Source: Psychrobacter proteolyticus
GTDB lineage: Bacteria; Pseudomonadota; Gammaproteobacteria; Pseudomonadales; Moraxellaceae
Reading direction: 5' to 3'
Length of the DNA: 64,000 bases
Assembly (NCBI RefSeq): GCF_003350005.1
Contig: NZ_QLKS01000003.1
Location: 372,001-436,000, forward strand
Part shown: piece by piece, positions 1 to 9,507 of the stretch
How the letters are laid out: each line of letters opens with the position of its first letter
Position numbering within the stretch: position 1 is the first letter of the stretch
Program-made: the position numbers and the translations under genes
Notes under the pieces: model-generated
Told to the model about the DNA's origin: nothing
The model's input: only the letters and a program-made list of their open reading frames with translations
Database searches by the model: none

Positions 1-1010
1 GTGGTTGGCAAGGCGGTCAATATCTCGATTTGCGCGTTTTTATCGATGGGGTCTATTATCAGCGTAGTTACTCAATAGTGGGCTTGGCGCACCAACCACT
101 CTGGTGGCTCGACGATGCTACCGAGAGACACACGGCAGACCAACGTCATACGGTAACTATCGCGATTAAACCACAAGGGTTAGTATCTGACTATTTAACC
201 AAGCAAATGCCACTGGCTAGCGTCGTTGATACAAGTCTGCCACTTGGTCATTTCACTTTGGGACAGACCTCGATAGTAGGGCAGGAAATATCAGAGAATG
301 ACAAACCTATTCCTTTGCTATTTATAGCTGGTGGTAGCGGTATCACGCCCATGCTCGGACTTATCAATCAGGCTCTGAGTAATGGACATCAGGTAACGCT
401 ATTGCATTATAGTCGGACTGTTTCATCCAAACTTAAACATCAGTGGCAACAGCTGAACGATGCATATCCAGACTTCATTTATCATTTAATCAATACTGAA
501 GATCCGACTACCTATTTGGCTAGCACAAGATACTTGAGTGCAGAGGGTCTGCTATCGCTAAACTTACCTCTATCAGATACGCAAATATTTGCCTGCGGTT
601 CACAAGCGTTATTAGCTGGCTTATATAAAGCCGCCGCAGAGATAACCTTATCTACAAACAAGCAGCTGCGCGATAACATCATCGTAGAGAACTTTGGTAA
701 TGCCCTAGCTGATGTTGATATCAGCAGTAATCAAACATTCGATAAGATAATATCTGTAGAAGAACGCACTGTCTATTTGCGGTCACGGCAGCGGCAATTT
801 GTCAGTGACACGACAATACTGGCTGCGGCTGAAAATGCAGATGTACGGCTAGCACATGGTTGTCGGCAAGGCATTTGCCAATTGTGCCGCTGTAATAAAG
901 TCAGCGGCGTGGTCAAAAACGTCCAGACAGGGACAGTGAGCGGGGAGGGTTACGAGTCTATTCAGACTTGTATCAATATTGCTATGACTGATGTGGTTCT
1001 CGATGTTTAA
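1..1010 (+). CDS. Ferredoxin reductase with C-terminal 2Fe-2S domain (5' partial)
   Basis: Flavin- and iron-sulfur-dependent NAD(P)H oxidoreductase, probably passing electrons to the desaturase encoded next. The open frame runs back to the window edge: codons 3-29 already read GWQGGQYLDL, the usual lead-in to the flavin-binding RSYS motif (nt 60-77), so the N-terminus lies outside. Then come an NAD(P)-binding segment (LFIAGGSGITPM, near nt 330) and a plant-type ferredoxin domain at the C-terminus with C-x4-C-x2-C (GCRQGICQLC) and a last Cys 28 residues on (IQTC). The order FAD, NAD, 2Fe-2S matches the reductases paired with bacterial acyl-CoA desaturases (Pseudomonas DesC-like). The family assignment is secure; the partner is inferred from adjacency. 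Confidence 0.9.
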   Translation, partial: GWQGGQYLDLRVFIDGVYYQRSYSIVGLAHQPLWWLDDATERHTADQRHTVTIAIKPQGLVSDYLTKQMPLASVVDTSLPLGHFTLGQTSIVGQEISENDKPIPLLFIAGGSGITPMLGLINQALSNGHQVTLLHYSRTVSSKLKHQWQQLNDAYPDFIYHLINTEDPTTYLASTRYLSAEGLLSLNLPLSDTQIFACGSQALLAGLYKAAAEITLSTNKQLRDNIIVENFGNALADVDISSNQTFDKIISVEERTVYLRSRQRQFVSDTTILAAAENADVRLAHGCRQGICQLCRCNKVSGVVKNVQTGTVSGEGYESIQTCINIAMTDVVLDV

Positions 1011-1168
1011 TGACTGATTTAATAGAACAACTGGCTTAATAGAAAGCATATGCTAAACAACCTATGAGAAATAAAAGACAAACGTTACTTTATAGGCTAA
1101 AACTCAGATAACTTATCAAACCGGATGCAGTGCTGCTTATTCATGCCGTTTCGGTTAAGGATTTATTT

Positions 1169-2617
1169 ATGCGCTTACTACCACCCGTTACTACGCCACA
1201 ATCTGCTGTGCCTATTTTGACGCCACTGTCCGATGCACAGCTAGCAAAAAACGCGCCTTTATCTTTGACGCCGCAAACGCCTTACACGCAGCTTAATGAT
1301 GAAGCAATCAATGATAGCGGTCAGCCAGACACATCAACACGGACGCGCTACCCAAAAGTAACTGATGCTCCTCTATCAAAGCCTCAAAGTGATGCTTTAG
1401 CCGTAGAGCTCAATGTCCTATATAAAAGCGTCATGGACTCGCTAGGCAGTAAGGATGCACGCTACATACAGCGGATATATGCCACCGTGGTATATAGTGA
1501 AGTTATTGCCCGTGGTCTACTTGCAGCGGCTGGGCGTATGCCATCGAAACGCAGTCTTGTCGCTACTTGGCTACTAGGTACGTCTTTACTTAGCTTTAGC
1601 AAAGTATTGAACAACATGGAGCTGGGTCATAATGTCATGCATGGTCAATATGACTGGATGCAACACCCGCACCTTAATAGTCAAAAATTCGACTGGGATA
1701 TTGTCTGCCCTGCTCCATTATGGCAACACTCTCATAATTATTTACATCATACTTTTACCAATATTGTTGGCCGTGATCATGACGTAGGCTATCACTTGAT
1801 TCGAGTGACTGACGAGCAGCCTTGGACACCAGAAGATCGCTATAATATGTTTAGTACAGCGGTACTGGCATTTGGCTTTGAATGGGCAGTAGCTTTTCAT
1901 GACATCCAAATCAGTGCAGATGAATACGCTGACTCTCCTGATGTGCACAAAATCATGCAGCAAAAGTCTCGCGCGCTATTTGCTAAAATTGGACGGCAAA
2001 TAGGCAAAGACTATATTGCACTGCCATCTGTGGTAGCGCTGACACTAGGTCGTCGTAGCGCCTTTAGTACGTTGAGCGGTAACATGACTGCCAACACTGT
2101 CCGAAATCTATGGACATGGGCGGTGATTTTTTGCGGCCATTTCACTGAGCAAGCGCATATCTATACCCATCTCGATGCCAATGAAAGTAAAGGCGATTGG
2201 TACGTACGCCAAATCCTTGGCTCTAGCAATATCAAAGGCAGCAAATGGTTTCACCTTTTGACAGGTAATTTGTCTCATCAAATTGAGCATCATATATTTC
2301 CTGATATGCCAGCTGGCCACTATGCAAAGATTGCACCGCAGGTACAGGCCATATGCCGTAAGTATGGTTTAACCTACAACACTGGCCGCTTTGGCACACA
2401 ACTCAAGCAAGTACTGGGACGTATTTATCACTTTAGCAAACCCAGCGAAAAAGAATGGCAAGCCTATGTACAGTCAACGAAAAATGCAGATAGTACTACT
2501 CATAAAGATGATAGGTCAGCGGCCAATTTAGAAGACAAATTACCGATAGAAAACACTAGTGGTCTCACTCGCTTTTTACCTCCAGTCGTTCGTAAGGCCA
2601 TATCATATGCATGGTGA
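1169..2617 (+). CDS. Membrane fatty acid desaturase
   Basis: Di-iron integral membrane desaturase that puts a double bond into acyl chains, important for membrane fluidity in the cold. Three histidine boxes are visible: HNVMH (residues 154-158), HSHNYLHH (187-194) and HQIEHH (370-375). The last is followed by FPDMPAGHY, typical of stearoyl-CoA and acyl-lipid desaturases. Hydrophobic stretches lie between the boxes. I start at ATG 1169 because AAGGA sits 7 nt upstream; an in-frame GTG at 1130 has no such site and would add 13 residues. The first ~80 residues are polar and not part of the conserved fold. It lies 158 nt behind the ferredoxin reductase, its likely electron donor. Regiospecificity (delta-9 is likeliest) is not provable here. 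Confidence 0.9.
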   Translation: MRLLPPVTTPQSAVPILTPLSDAQLAKNAPLSLTPQTPYTQLNDEAINDSGQPDTSTRTRYPKVTDAPLSKPQSDALAVELNVLYKSVMDSLGSKDARYIQRIYATVVYSEVIARGLLAAAGRMPSKRSLVATWLLGTSLLSFSKVLNNMELGHNVMHGQYDWMQHPHLNSQKFDWDIVCPAPLWQHSHNYLHHTFTNIVGRDHDVGYHLIRVTDEQPWTPEDRYNMFSTAVLAFGFEWAVAFHDIQISADEYADSPDVHKIMQQKSRALFAKIGRQIGKDYIALPSVVALTLGRRSAFSTLSGNMTANTVRNLWTWAVIFCGHFTEQAHIYTHLDANESKGDWYVRQILGSSNIKGSKWFHLLTGNLSHQIEHHIFPDMPAGHYAKIAPQVQAICRKYGLTYNTGRFGTQLKQVLGRIYHFSKPSEKEWQAYVQSTKNADSTTHKDDRSAANLEDKLPIENTSGLTRFLPPVVRKAISYAW

Positions 2618-2817
2618 AATATTCATATTTGCAACCAGATACGACCATGATAAGGTAGGACAGAATACATAGATGACGTTAACAGTCGTCCTATCAACCA
2701 TTACGGTAAGCGTCTAGATTGTTAAGCATCAAACCTACATACTAAACTGGCACTATCAAAATTAATAAAACATTTAGTTCATAATAAAAATTCGATAATA
2801 AGAAATGGAGTATATTA

Positions 2818-3111
2818 ATGAGTAACCAAACTTCTAAACCAAATCTAGACATTGTTCATAATCAAGCAGCGAACCGCTTTGAGACATCTATCGACGGTCA
2901 GACAGGTTATATTAGCTATCAGGAAAGTGCTGACAAGTTGGTCTACGATCATACTATCGTACCGCAGCAATTAGGCGGTCAAGGCGTTGGTTCAGCACTC
3001 GTTAAGCACGCATTGAATTATGCACGTGAGCAAGACAAGAAAGTGGTGCCACAATGCTCATTTGTCGCGTCATACATTAGCAAACATCCTGAGTATCAAG
3101 ATTTAATTTAG
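2818..3111 (+). CDS. Small GNAT-like acetyltransferase (YjdJ type, COG2388)
   Basis: A 97-residue protein of the short GCN5-related N-acetyltransferase family. The acetyl-CoA loop is visible as QQLGGQGVGSALVKHAL (about residues 58-74), and the C-terminus FVASYISKHPEYQDLI is the hallmark end of this subfamily. These proteins are about half the length of normal GNATs and their substrate is unknown. GGAG lies 7 nt before the ATG. It is a single gene between the desaturase and the pterin dehydratase. Confidence 0.85.
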   Translation: MSNQTSKPNLDIVHNQAANRFETSIDGQTGYISYQESADKLVYDHTIVPQQLGGQGVGSALVKHALNYAREQDKKVVPQCSFVASYISKHPEYQDLI

Positions 3112-3269
3112 CTAGCTATGTAATTAGGCTCAATTAACTCTTTAACTAGGCTCAGTTGAGTGATATCGGGCGAAGTAGTATAAAGTGTGTAGATATTATT
3201 TCGTATAGGAGATATAACCCAGCACCACTTTTAATAAACCAATTCGACATAATAATAAAGGTTGTTAAT

Positions 3270-3563
3270 ATGAGTAGTTTATCTGACAAACAAATCAATC
3301 TACAGCTAGAAGAGCTTGCCGGTTGGCAGCGTGATGGCAATAGTATCGTCAAGACCTATCACTTCAGCGACTTTATCGAAGCGATGAGCTTTATGAACCA
3401 AGCAGCATTTTATGCTGAAGCGCTTGAGCACCATCCAGAATGGCGCAATACCTACAATATCGTAGAAGTTCGTTTAACCAATCATGATACAGGCGGTATA
3501 TCTAGCCTAGATATTCGGTTAGCCAAACGCATGGAGCATATTATTCAGCCCAAGCGATTATAG
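3270..3563 (+). CDS. phhB: Pterin-4a-carbinolamine dehydratase
   Basis: Dehydrates 4a-hydroxytetrahydropterin made by phenylalanine hydroxylase, recycling the pterin cofactor; 97 residues, the normal length. The family signature is clear: [11 protein letters not shown], then [10 protein letters not shown] with the catalytic HH pair, then [16 protein letters not shown] start at ATG 3270 (AAAGG about 9 nt upstream), because the extra 38 residues of the longer open frame from 3156 are unlike the family. No phenylalanine hydroxylase gene lies next to it here, so the metabolic partner is elsewhere, or the protein has another role (DCoH homologues can be bifunctional). Confidence 0.92.
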   Translation: MSSLSDKQINLQLEELAGWQRDGNSIVKTYHFSDFIEAMSFMNQAAFYAEALEHHPEWRNTYNIVEVRLTNHDTGGISSLDIRLAKRMEHIIQPKRL

Positions 3564-3613
3564 CAGTGCATTCATGTTCGTCAGATTAATAAGCAAAAAC
3601 TTTGATGAAACAT

Positions 3614-3643
3614 AAAAAAGACCCTCAATTGAGGGTCTTTTTT
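3614..3643. terminator. Bidirectional intrinsic terminator
   Basis: Perfect palindrome with stem GACCCTCA / TGAGGGTC flanked by A6 and T6, between the convergent phhB and DUF1328 genes. It would work in both directions. Confidence 0.9.
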
Positions 3644-3673
3644 ATAGTAGTTACTTATAATAATAAGCTGCTT

Positions 3674-3829
3674 TTACATCTTGCGACTTACAAACGCTAC
3701 GATAAACAAAATCACAGCGACTGCTAAGAAAATGTACGCCAAGTTAGCAGACAGTCCTGCAACGCCGCCAAACCCTAATAAGCTCGCTAACAGTGCGACC
3801 ACTGCAAAAATAATAGCCCAACGAAACAT
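3674..3829 (-). CDS. DUF1328 small membrane protein (YtjA-like)
   Basis: A 51-residue hydrophobic peptide starting [20 protein letters not shown], then [20 protein letters not shown] and ending SRKM. This is the DUF1328 pattern: two membrane segments joined by a G/A-rich turn, function unknown. GAGGAG lies 8 nt before the ATG, a strong ribosome site. Known members are often stress-induced, but nothing here shows regulation. Confidence 0.9.
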   Translation of the reverse strand: MFRWAIIFAVVALLASLLGFGGVAGLSANLAYIFLAVAVILFIVAFVSRKM

Positions 3830-4240
3830 AATATTCTCCTCAAATAATGGTGAAAAACAGATATTAAAATTTATATAGCATTTATTTAACTTGTTTTTAT
3901 CTAATGCTAGTTATTAATGTTTACGCTTATAGATTAGCAATGTTCATCTCTAAAAAACGTTCATTTTAGTAATAATATCGGTGGGTTATGTAAAGTTTGT
4001 AGCAAGTCTTATTACCTTTTATTTTTTCTTGTCTCTGTAAGTATCGCATTTAAGATCATGGGAAACGCATTGGAGAGACTGGTAATTACTTTTTAATAGC
4101 ACAGAGCTAACCTCAGAACCTCCCGGAACAAATATCTGGCAATAAAAACTGTAGCGACCTCATAAACCACTAACCTAATCAAACGACTTGGTTTATAGTT
4201 TAAGTTCAACTTATCCTCAAGTCTATTAAGGACAATACAT
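3830..4240. other. Intergenic region between divergent genes
   Basis: 411 nt between the DUF1328 gene (leftward) and the enoyl reductase (rightward). It must hold both promoters. I see no convincing -35/-10 pair, repeat or further gene. Confidence 0.5.
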
Positions 4241-5527
4241 ATGGATATCAATACGGATACTGAAAACCTTATACAAAAAACCAGCGGCGACACACGCCCT
4301 TATGCAGTTGTTCTATATGGTGCGACAAGCTTCGTCGGTCAGATCACTGCCCACTATTTAACCAATTTTTTATCAAATAATAAGAACGAAGATGGCTCAG
4401 ACGTATCATGGGCAATCGCAGGCCGCGATGAAGACAAGCTCAACAAGTTGCAGGCCAAACTTGAGAGCAAGGTAGATATTATTATTGCCAACAGTAACGA
4501 TGCTGACAGCCTTGATAAGATGACCAAACAAACTCAAGTCATCATTTCTACTGTAGGCCCATATCTGAAATATGGTGAGCCACTGATCAAATCTTGTGCT
4601 GAAAACGGTACAGATTATGTCGATCTTACTGGTGAGGCTATTTTCATCAAAGATATGATGGACAAGTACCAAGACACTGCCAAGCAGAGCGGTGCTCGTA
4701 TCGTCAACTCTTGTGGTTTTGATTCTATCCCATCAGATTTGGGCGCGTACTTTACCCAAGCTAAGGCAGAAGAAAAGTTCGGTGAGACCTGTAATGTCAT
4801 TCATATGCGTGTCAAAGCAGCCAAGGGTGGTATCTCAGGCGGTACTATCGCATCGATGGCATCAATATTTGAAGAAGCTGGCGAAGATAAATCGCGTCGC
4901 AAACAAGTGGCCAATCCTTATTTGCTAAACGATGATTCTGATGCACCAAATGTACGTCAGGATAATGTTAGCAAACCAGTATATGACAGCAATCATAAGC
5001 GCTGGTTAGCACCGTTCGTCATGGCGACTATCAATACGCGTATCGTCCATCGTACTAACCAATTACTCAGCTATGAGTACGGTCGCGATTTTAAATATGA
5101 CGAAGCGATGTGGATGAAAGATGGCGTCAAAGGGAAACTGTCTAGCTATGCTATGAGCGCAGGTTTGTTAGGCTTTGCCACTGCAATGATGATTAAACCA
5201 AGTCGCGAGTTACTATCCAAGCATGTTTTACCAAAAGCTGGCTCAGGCCCTTCTAAGGACGAGCAAGAAAACGGCTACTTTGATATTCGTCACTTTGGAC
5301 AAACGGCCAAAAATGACACTATTACCGTTAAAGTAACAGGTGATAAAGATCCTGGTTACGGCAGTACTTCTCGTATGATTTCGCAGGCGGCATTATGTTT
5401 GGCACAAGATATCAGCAAAGAGGACGTTGGCGGTGGGTTCTGGACACCGGCATCTGCGATGGGTGATAAGCTAATAACTCGCTTAGAAGCGCATTCTGGT
5501 CTTAGCTTTGAAGTGATTGATAGTTAA
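4241..5527 (+). CDS. Saccharopine dehydrogenase-like / trans-acting enoyl reductase family protein
   Basis: NAD(P)-dependent oxidoreductase of 428 residues. The N-terminus has a Rossmann loop, VVLYGATSFVGQITAHYL (about residues 23-40). Further on are the family blocks VISTVGPYLKYGEP and VNSCGFDSIPSDLGAYF, characteristic of saccharopine-dehydrogenase-like proteins; the mycobacterial members act in trans as enoyl reductases in lipid synthesis. AAGGAC lies 7 nt before the ATG. A hydrophobic stretch near residues 305-320 (AMSAGLLGFATAMMI) could touch the membrane. It is monocistronic with its own terminator. The substrate here is unknown; lysine metabolism is unlikely from the sequence type. Confidence 0.8.
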   Translation: MDINTDTENLIQKTSGDTRPYAVVLYGATSFVGQITAHYLTNFLSNNKNEDGSDVSWAIAGRDEDKLNKLQAKLESKVDIIIANSNDADSLDKMTKQTQVIISTVGPYLKYGEPLIKSCAENGTDYVDLTGEAIFIKDMMDKYQDTAKQSGARIVNSCGFDSIPSDLGAYFTQAKAEEKFGETCNVIHMRVKAAKGGISGGTIASMASIFEEAGEDKSRRKQVANPYLLNDDSDAPNVRQDNVSKPVYDSNHKRWLAPFVMATINTRIVHRTNQLLSYEYGRDFKYDEAMWMKDGVKGKLSSYAMSAGLLGFATAMMIKPSRELLSKHVLPKAGSGPSKDEQENGYFDIRHFGQTAKNDTITVKVTGDKDPGYGSTSRMISQAALCLAQDISKEDVGGGFWTPASAMGDKLITRLEAHSGLSFEVIDS

Positions 5528-5563
5528 TCTATGGAGTGATAACAAAGGCTCAATGTCTTTACG

Positions 5564-5594
5564 ACCGTATCTTATTTTCAAGATACGGTTTTTT
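5564..5594 (+). terminator. Intrinsic terminator after the enoyl reductase gene
   Basis: Stem ACCGTATCTT / AAGATACGGT with a 6-nt loop and a following T run, 37 nt after the stop codon. Confidence 0.88.
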
Positions 5595-6277
5595 ATTGTT
5601 TACTCTAAAATTCAAAAGAGAATTAAATAAAGAATAACGTACTTTTTTGGTGAACAATGTTTCTGTTTCCCAATTATTTAATACTTTATGATACTAACCA
5701 TTAATCCAATATTACTACTATCATTTTATAGGTATTGTAGAAAAATTATATGCAAACATTAGTTTAATGAAGTATATGTTATCAAAGAGTTTATATAATA
5801 GAATTTAAGAATTATCAAAGCACTGGCTTTAGACTATAAATGAAAATTTTTAAAAGAAGTCTCTATAATACTGACAGATAGCACTCAAAAAACTATTAAT
5901 AACAATCAGCTAAGTTTAAATAACAACTATAAGCAATCAAATATTCATATGTTGAATACTAGAGACATTGGTAGATATTTATAATTAACAGATTCATTTA
6001 TTAACAGCTTTAATAACACAATCAACCTTTACTACTAATGAGTTTTTGAAAAATCTAGAAGTTAAAATATCAGCTAGACGTCAAGTATGGCAGTTTCATA
6101 ACGTCACAAGAAAACATTAAACTGTTAGAACATTAATGAGTTTGCTACTGAAATATAAACTACATCGTTGATAATTTGCATACAGTATTTACAGACACCT
6201 TTAAATAAAGACAGCTCATCATTGAATATGAGTTATCGTTTTTAACTATTGCAAATTATGTATCATGGAGTTTTATA
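5595..6277. other. Long AT-rich intergenic region
   Basis: About 680 nt with no credible reading frame on either strand, only very short open stretches, and clearly higher A+T than the coding DNA around it. It should contain the promoter of the secreted protein gene at 6278 and could hide an sRNA, but I cannot point to a defined element. Confidence 0.6.
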
Positions 6278-6844
6278 ATGAAAAAGAATGTTTTATCACT
6301 AATCGTCGGCGCTACCCTTGTATTACCAACTATGGCAATGGCGGCACCCGTTAACAATAGCGATCTAATGCCAGCAGATATGCGTAATGCTCCTGTCGAG
6401 AGCACTGTACAGGCCGAAATAGAAGGTCCTGATGGTGAGTTGCTAGCGACTCAACCTGGCGCTGTAGATGTCGAAGCGTCAAATAATGCTGATGTCGATA
6501 TGGACATGGATAATGAAGCAGACGAAACTGACGATATGGATAATGAAGCAAGCGATGATAACGCAGCTTTGATGAACAACGCTCAAGCAACAACCAATGC
6601 GGCAGCAATGACTAATGCTACAACTGCTCAGGCTCCTGTACAGAACGCTCAAGCGCCTAACATGCAACACAGCAATGCAGACTATCAGCCTTTAATCGCT
6701 GGTGAAGCGGCAACTGAGAACAAAGTTGCAGATGCTGCTAGTACTTTGCAAGAAAAGAAAAAAGACAAGCGTGGTGAGTTATTAGCTACTCAGCCAGCAA
6801 ACGTACAGTTCAAAGAAAACCGTCGTATCGCTGTATCACGCTAA
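6278..6844 (+). CDS. Secreted acidic low-complexity protein, unknown function
   Basis: 188 residues with a clear Sec signal peptide (MKKNVLSLIVGATLVLPTMAMA, cleavage near residue 22-23). The mature part has no recognisable fold. It holds an acidic Asp/Glu/Asn/Met stretch (residues 72-95), an Ala/Asn/Thr/Gln-rich middle (98-135) and a basic tail (159-188). The octapeptide GELLATQP occurs twice, at 53-60 and 166-173, bracketing the low-complexity centre. ATGGAG lies 9-10 nt before the start. It is flanked by a 680-nt gap and its own terminator. I do not recognise the protein; a periplasmic or cell-surface location is inferred. Confidence 0.75.
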   Translation: MKKNVLSLIVGATLVLPTMAMAAPVNNSDLMPADMRNAPVESTVQAEIEGPDGELLATQPGAVDVEASNNADVDMDMDNEADETDDMDNEASDDNAALMNNAQATTNAAAMTNATTAQAPVQNAQAPNMQHSNADYQPLIAGEAATENKVADAASTLQEKKKDKRGELLATQPANVQFKENRRIAVSR

Positions 6845-6891
6845 GCAGATAGTTAGTTTATTTGATTAGTTTGTAAGCATATTACTTATAT

Positions 6892-6920
6892 AAAAAGGCA
6901 GCCATATGGCTGCCTTTTTT
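6892..6920. terminator. Bidirectional intrinsic terminator
   Basis: Perfect palindrome with stem AAAAAGGCAGCCAT / ATGGCTGCCTTTTT, between the convergent secreted-protein and tex genes. Confidence 0.9.
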
Positions 6921-6960
6921 GTTATACCAAACTATAAATTTTAGCTATTTTTAGCAGCAT

Positions 6961-9507
6961 TTATTTCTTAGTTTTAGTCACGCCAGCTTCTTGTAATAAA
7001 GCACCGAGTGTACCCATTTTACTTGGAGCTTCAGCTTTATCATTTTTTACTGGCTTACTACGATTGCTCGCATTGTCTTTATCCTGACGCTTGCCACGTG
7101 ACTTAGACGGACGTTTGTCAGCAGTTGGACGGCTATTATTTGGACGGTCACTATTTGTATTATTACTGCGTGGACGACTGGTTTTCTCACCATCTGTACT
7201 AGCTGTCGTAGACTTGGCAGCCGTACGGACAGGTTTTTCAGATTCAGGTTTCATGCTAAATCCGATACGACCACGTTTTTCATCGATAGAGATAACCCGT
7301 ACCGATACTATATCGCCAGGTTTGACACGGTTCATAGGATCTGCGACAAAGTCATTGGCCATCTGCGAGATATGTACCAGACCATCCTGATGTACACCAA
7401 CATCAACGAAACAACCAAAGGCCGTTACATTGGTGACTACCCCTTCTAATGTCATGCCTTCGCTCAAATCTTTGATACTATTGACGTCATCACGGAAATT
7501 GGCCGTTTTAAATTCAGGACGAGGATCACGAGCAGGTTTAGCGAGCTCTTCGATAATCGCTTTTACGCTGACATTATCGTCATTAGCAGCCAGTGTAGTC
7601 GTATCGATAGTATTTAACACGCCATCATTACCGATGACTTCTGACAATGGCTTGCCCGCTTGTGCGAGTAAACTATCGACCAATGCATAGCTCTCTGGAT
7701 GCACACCAGTGGCATCTAATGGATTGCTACCATTATGAATACGTAAGAAACCAGCTGCTTGCTCAAATGTCTTAGCGCCTAGACGTGGGACGTTTTTAAG
7801 TGCTTCACGACTATCAAATGCACCGTGCTCTTTGCGATAGGTGACAATTTGCTGCGCCACATTGCGGTTAAGACCTGCGATGTGAGCCAAGATAGCTGGG
7901 CTAGCTGTATTTACATCCACACCCACGGCATTCACGCTATCTTGAGTTACTTTATCAAGACTGTCTGCAAGCTGGTTTTGATTGACGTCATGCTGATATT
8001 GACCCACACCAATGGCTTTTGGATCAACTTTCACAAGCTCTGACAATGGATCTTGCAAGCGACGCGCAATAGAAACCGCGCCACGTACAGAAACGTCTAG
8101 ATTGGCAAGCTCATCACTAGCAAGCTCACTGGCTGAATAAACAGAGGCACCAGACTCATTGACGATGACGGCTTTGGCTTTTAATGCATCATTCGCGGCC
8201 AAAATCTCTTTGATCATCGCATCTGTTTCGCGACTTGCCGTACCATTACCGATAGCGACCAAATCAACGTTATAAGTGCTCAATAGCGCATCGATGACTT
8301 TTTTGGCTTCATCCATCTTATTATCAGGTGCGAACGGATACACTGTCGCGATGACAGGTTTTTCTTCGCTATCTGACATGACATGACCTTGCGCATCGAC
8401 GATGGCCATTTTTACGCCATGACGAATACCAGGATCGACACCCAAGATTACTTTAGGACCTGCAGGTGCAGACATTAGTAAATGCTGTAAGTTGCTAGCG
8501 AACACATCAATCGCATCCGCTTCTGCGGCTAGGCGCTTTTCAGTTAACAAGCGGTGCTCGATATGCGGACGCCATTTGTCTTTCCACAAGCTACTGGCTG
8601 CCTCTGCCAAAAATTCACGGCGTGCTGCTGGCGCTTTGGCATCGACATCGAAATGACTGATAATTTTTTCGATAAATGGTGCGTCTTCGCCTTCAATTTT
8701 TAGACCCAAGACATTTTCTTGACGACCGCGCAACATTGCTAATAGGCGATGATTTGGCAGTCGAGCAAGGCTTTCGCTATGTTCAAAGTAGTCTTTGAAT
8801 TTTTCGCCAACTTCGCGCTTTTCTTCGCTCGCAACGCTCGATACGATACTGGCAGTTTTGGCAAAACCACTGCGTAAATTGTCCAACAAGCCCAATGCTT
8901 GTGTCCATTCATCAACGATAATAGCCTGTACGCCAGCGAGTTGTTTTTCGATATCGCTAAAATCAACTTCGATTTCATTACCACTGTCATCAGTGATACT
9001 TGACTGGACTTGATAATCAGCCAAGGCATCCGTCGGGGTGATTTCTTGGGTCAAGACTGCTTGGGCAGCAGTATCAAGACCAGCGGCACGAGCTTTGGCA
9101 GAAGGTGAACGACGACGCGGACGGTATGGCAGATAGATATCTTCAAGCTCAAGCTTAGACGTCGCATTATCGATACGCGTCTGTAGCTCGTCAGTCAGAT
9201 TGCCCTGTGTGCTTAACAGCTCAGTAATTTTGAGACGACGTGTTGCCATGTCACGCTCATAATTAAGAGACTTCTCTAAAGCACGCAGCTGCGCATCATC
9301 AAGATTCTGAGTCTTTTCTTTGCGGTAACGCGCAATAAAAGGAACCGTCGCGCCTTCATCATAAAGTTTGACAAACGCATTGACTTGAGCAGTCTTAATG
9401 CCAAGCGCGCGAGCAAGCTTGTCGTGAATATTCGCGTGTGTGGTTGCATCTAAAACCTGTGCATTTGTCGAGGTTTGAGATGACGTTAAGGTATCAGTGC
9501 TACTCAT
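6961..9507 (-). CDS. tex: Tex, transcription accessory / RNA-binding protein
   Basis: Nucleic-acid-binding protein of the Tex/YhgF family, needed for robust expression and virulence in some pathogens. At 848 residues it is a little longer than usual (about 770-790). Order: N-terminal helical domain (GVKTAQV-type start, about residues 25-200), YqgF RNase-H-like domain beginning VILGVDPGIRHG (about 350-480), helix-hairpin-helix repeats (about 525-590) and an S1 domain, GMTLEGVVTNVTAFGCFVDV (about 680-752). The last ~95 residues are Lys/Arg/Asn/Ser-rich and disordered, ending in a short conserved-looking MGTLGALLQEAG patch. It is divergent from ompR. Confidence 0.96.
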   Translation of the reverse strand: MSSTDTLTSSQTSTNAQVLDATTHANIHDKLARALGIKTAQVNAFVKLYDEGATVPFIARYRKEKTQNLDDAQLRALEKSLNYERDMATRRLKITELLSTQGNLTDELQTRIDNATSKLELEDIYLPYRPRRRSPSAKARAAGLDTAAQAVLTQEITPTDALADYQVQSSITDDSGNEIEVDFSDIEKQLAGVQAIIVDEWTQALGLLDNLRSGFAKTASIVSSVASEEKREVGEKFKDYFEHSESLARLPNHRLLAMLRGRQENVLGLKIEGEDAPFIEKIISHFDVDAKAPAARREFLAEAASSLWKDKWRPHIEHRLLTEKRLAAEADAIDVFASNLQHLLMSAPAGPKVILGVDPGIRHGVKMAIVDAQGHVMSDSEEKPVIATVYPFAPDNKMDEAKKVIDALLSTYNVDLVAIGNGTASRETDAMIKEILAANDALKAKAVIVNESGASVYSASELASDELANLDVSVRGAVSIARRLQDPLSELVKVDPKAIGVGQYQHDVNQNQLADSLDKVTQDSVNAVGVDVNTASPAILAHIAGLNRNVAQQIVTYRKEHGAFDSREALKNVPRLGAKTFEQAAGFLRIHNGSNPLDATGVHPESYALVDSLLAQAGKPLSEVIGNDGVLNTIDTTTLAANDDNVSVKAIIEELAKPARDPRPEFKTANFRDDVNSIKDLSEGMTLEGVVTNVTAFGCFVDVGVHQDGLVHISQMANDFVADPMNRVKPGDIVSVRVISIDEKRGRIGFSMKPESEKPVRTAAKSTTASTDGEKTSRPRSNNTNSDRPNNSRPTADKRPSKSRGKRQDKDNASNRSKPVKNDKAEAPSKMGTLGALLQEAGVTKTKK

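Noticed and set aside
2647..2697. GGTAGGAC / GTCCTATC inverted pair after the desaturase
   Set aside because: Large loop, a G-T pair, no T run; too weak to call a terminator.
3681..3878. 65-codon open frame on the plus strand
   Set aside because: It is antisense to the DUF1328 gene, whose minus-strand peptide matches the family and has a strong ribosome site.
7091..9029. Several long open frames opposite tex
   Set aside because: Antisense shadows of a well-conserved gene; their translations look like no protein family.
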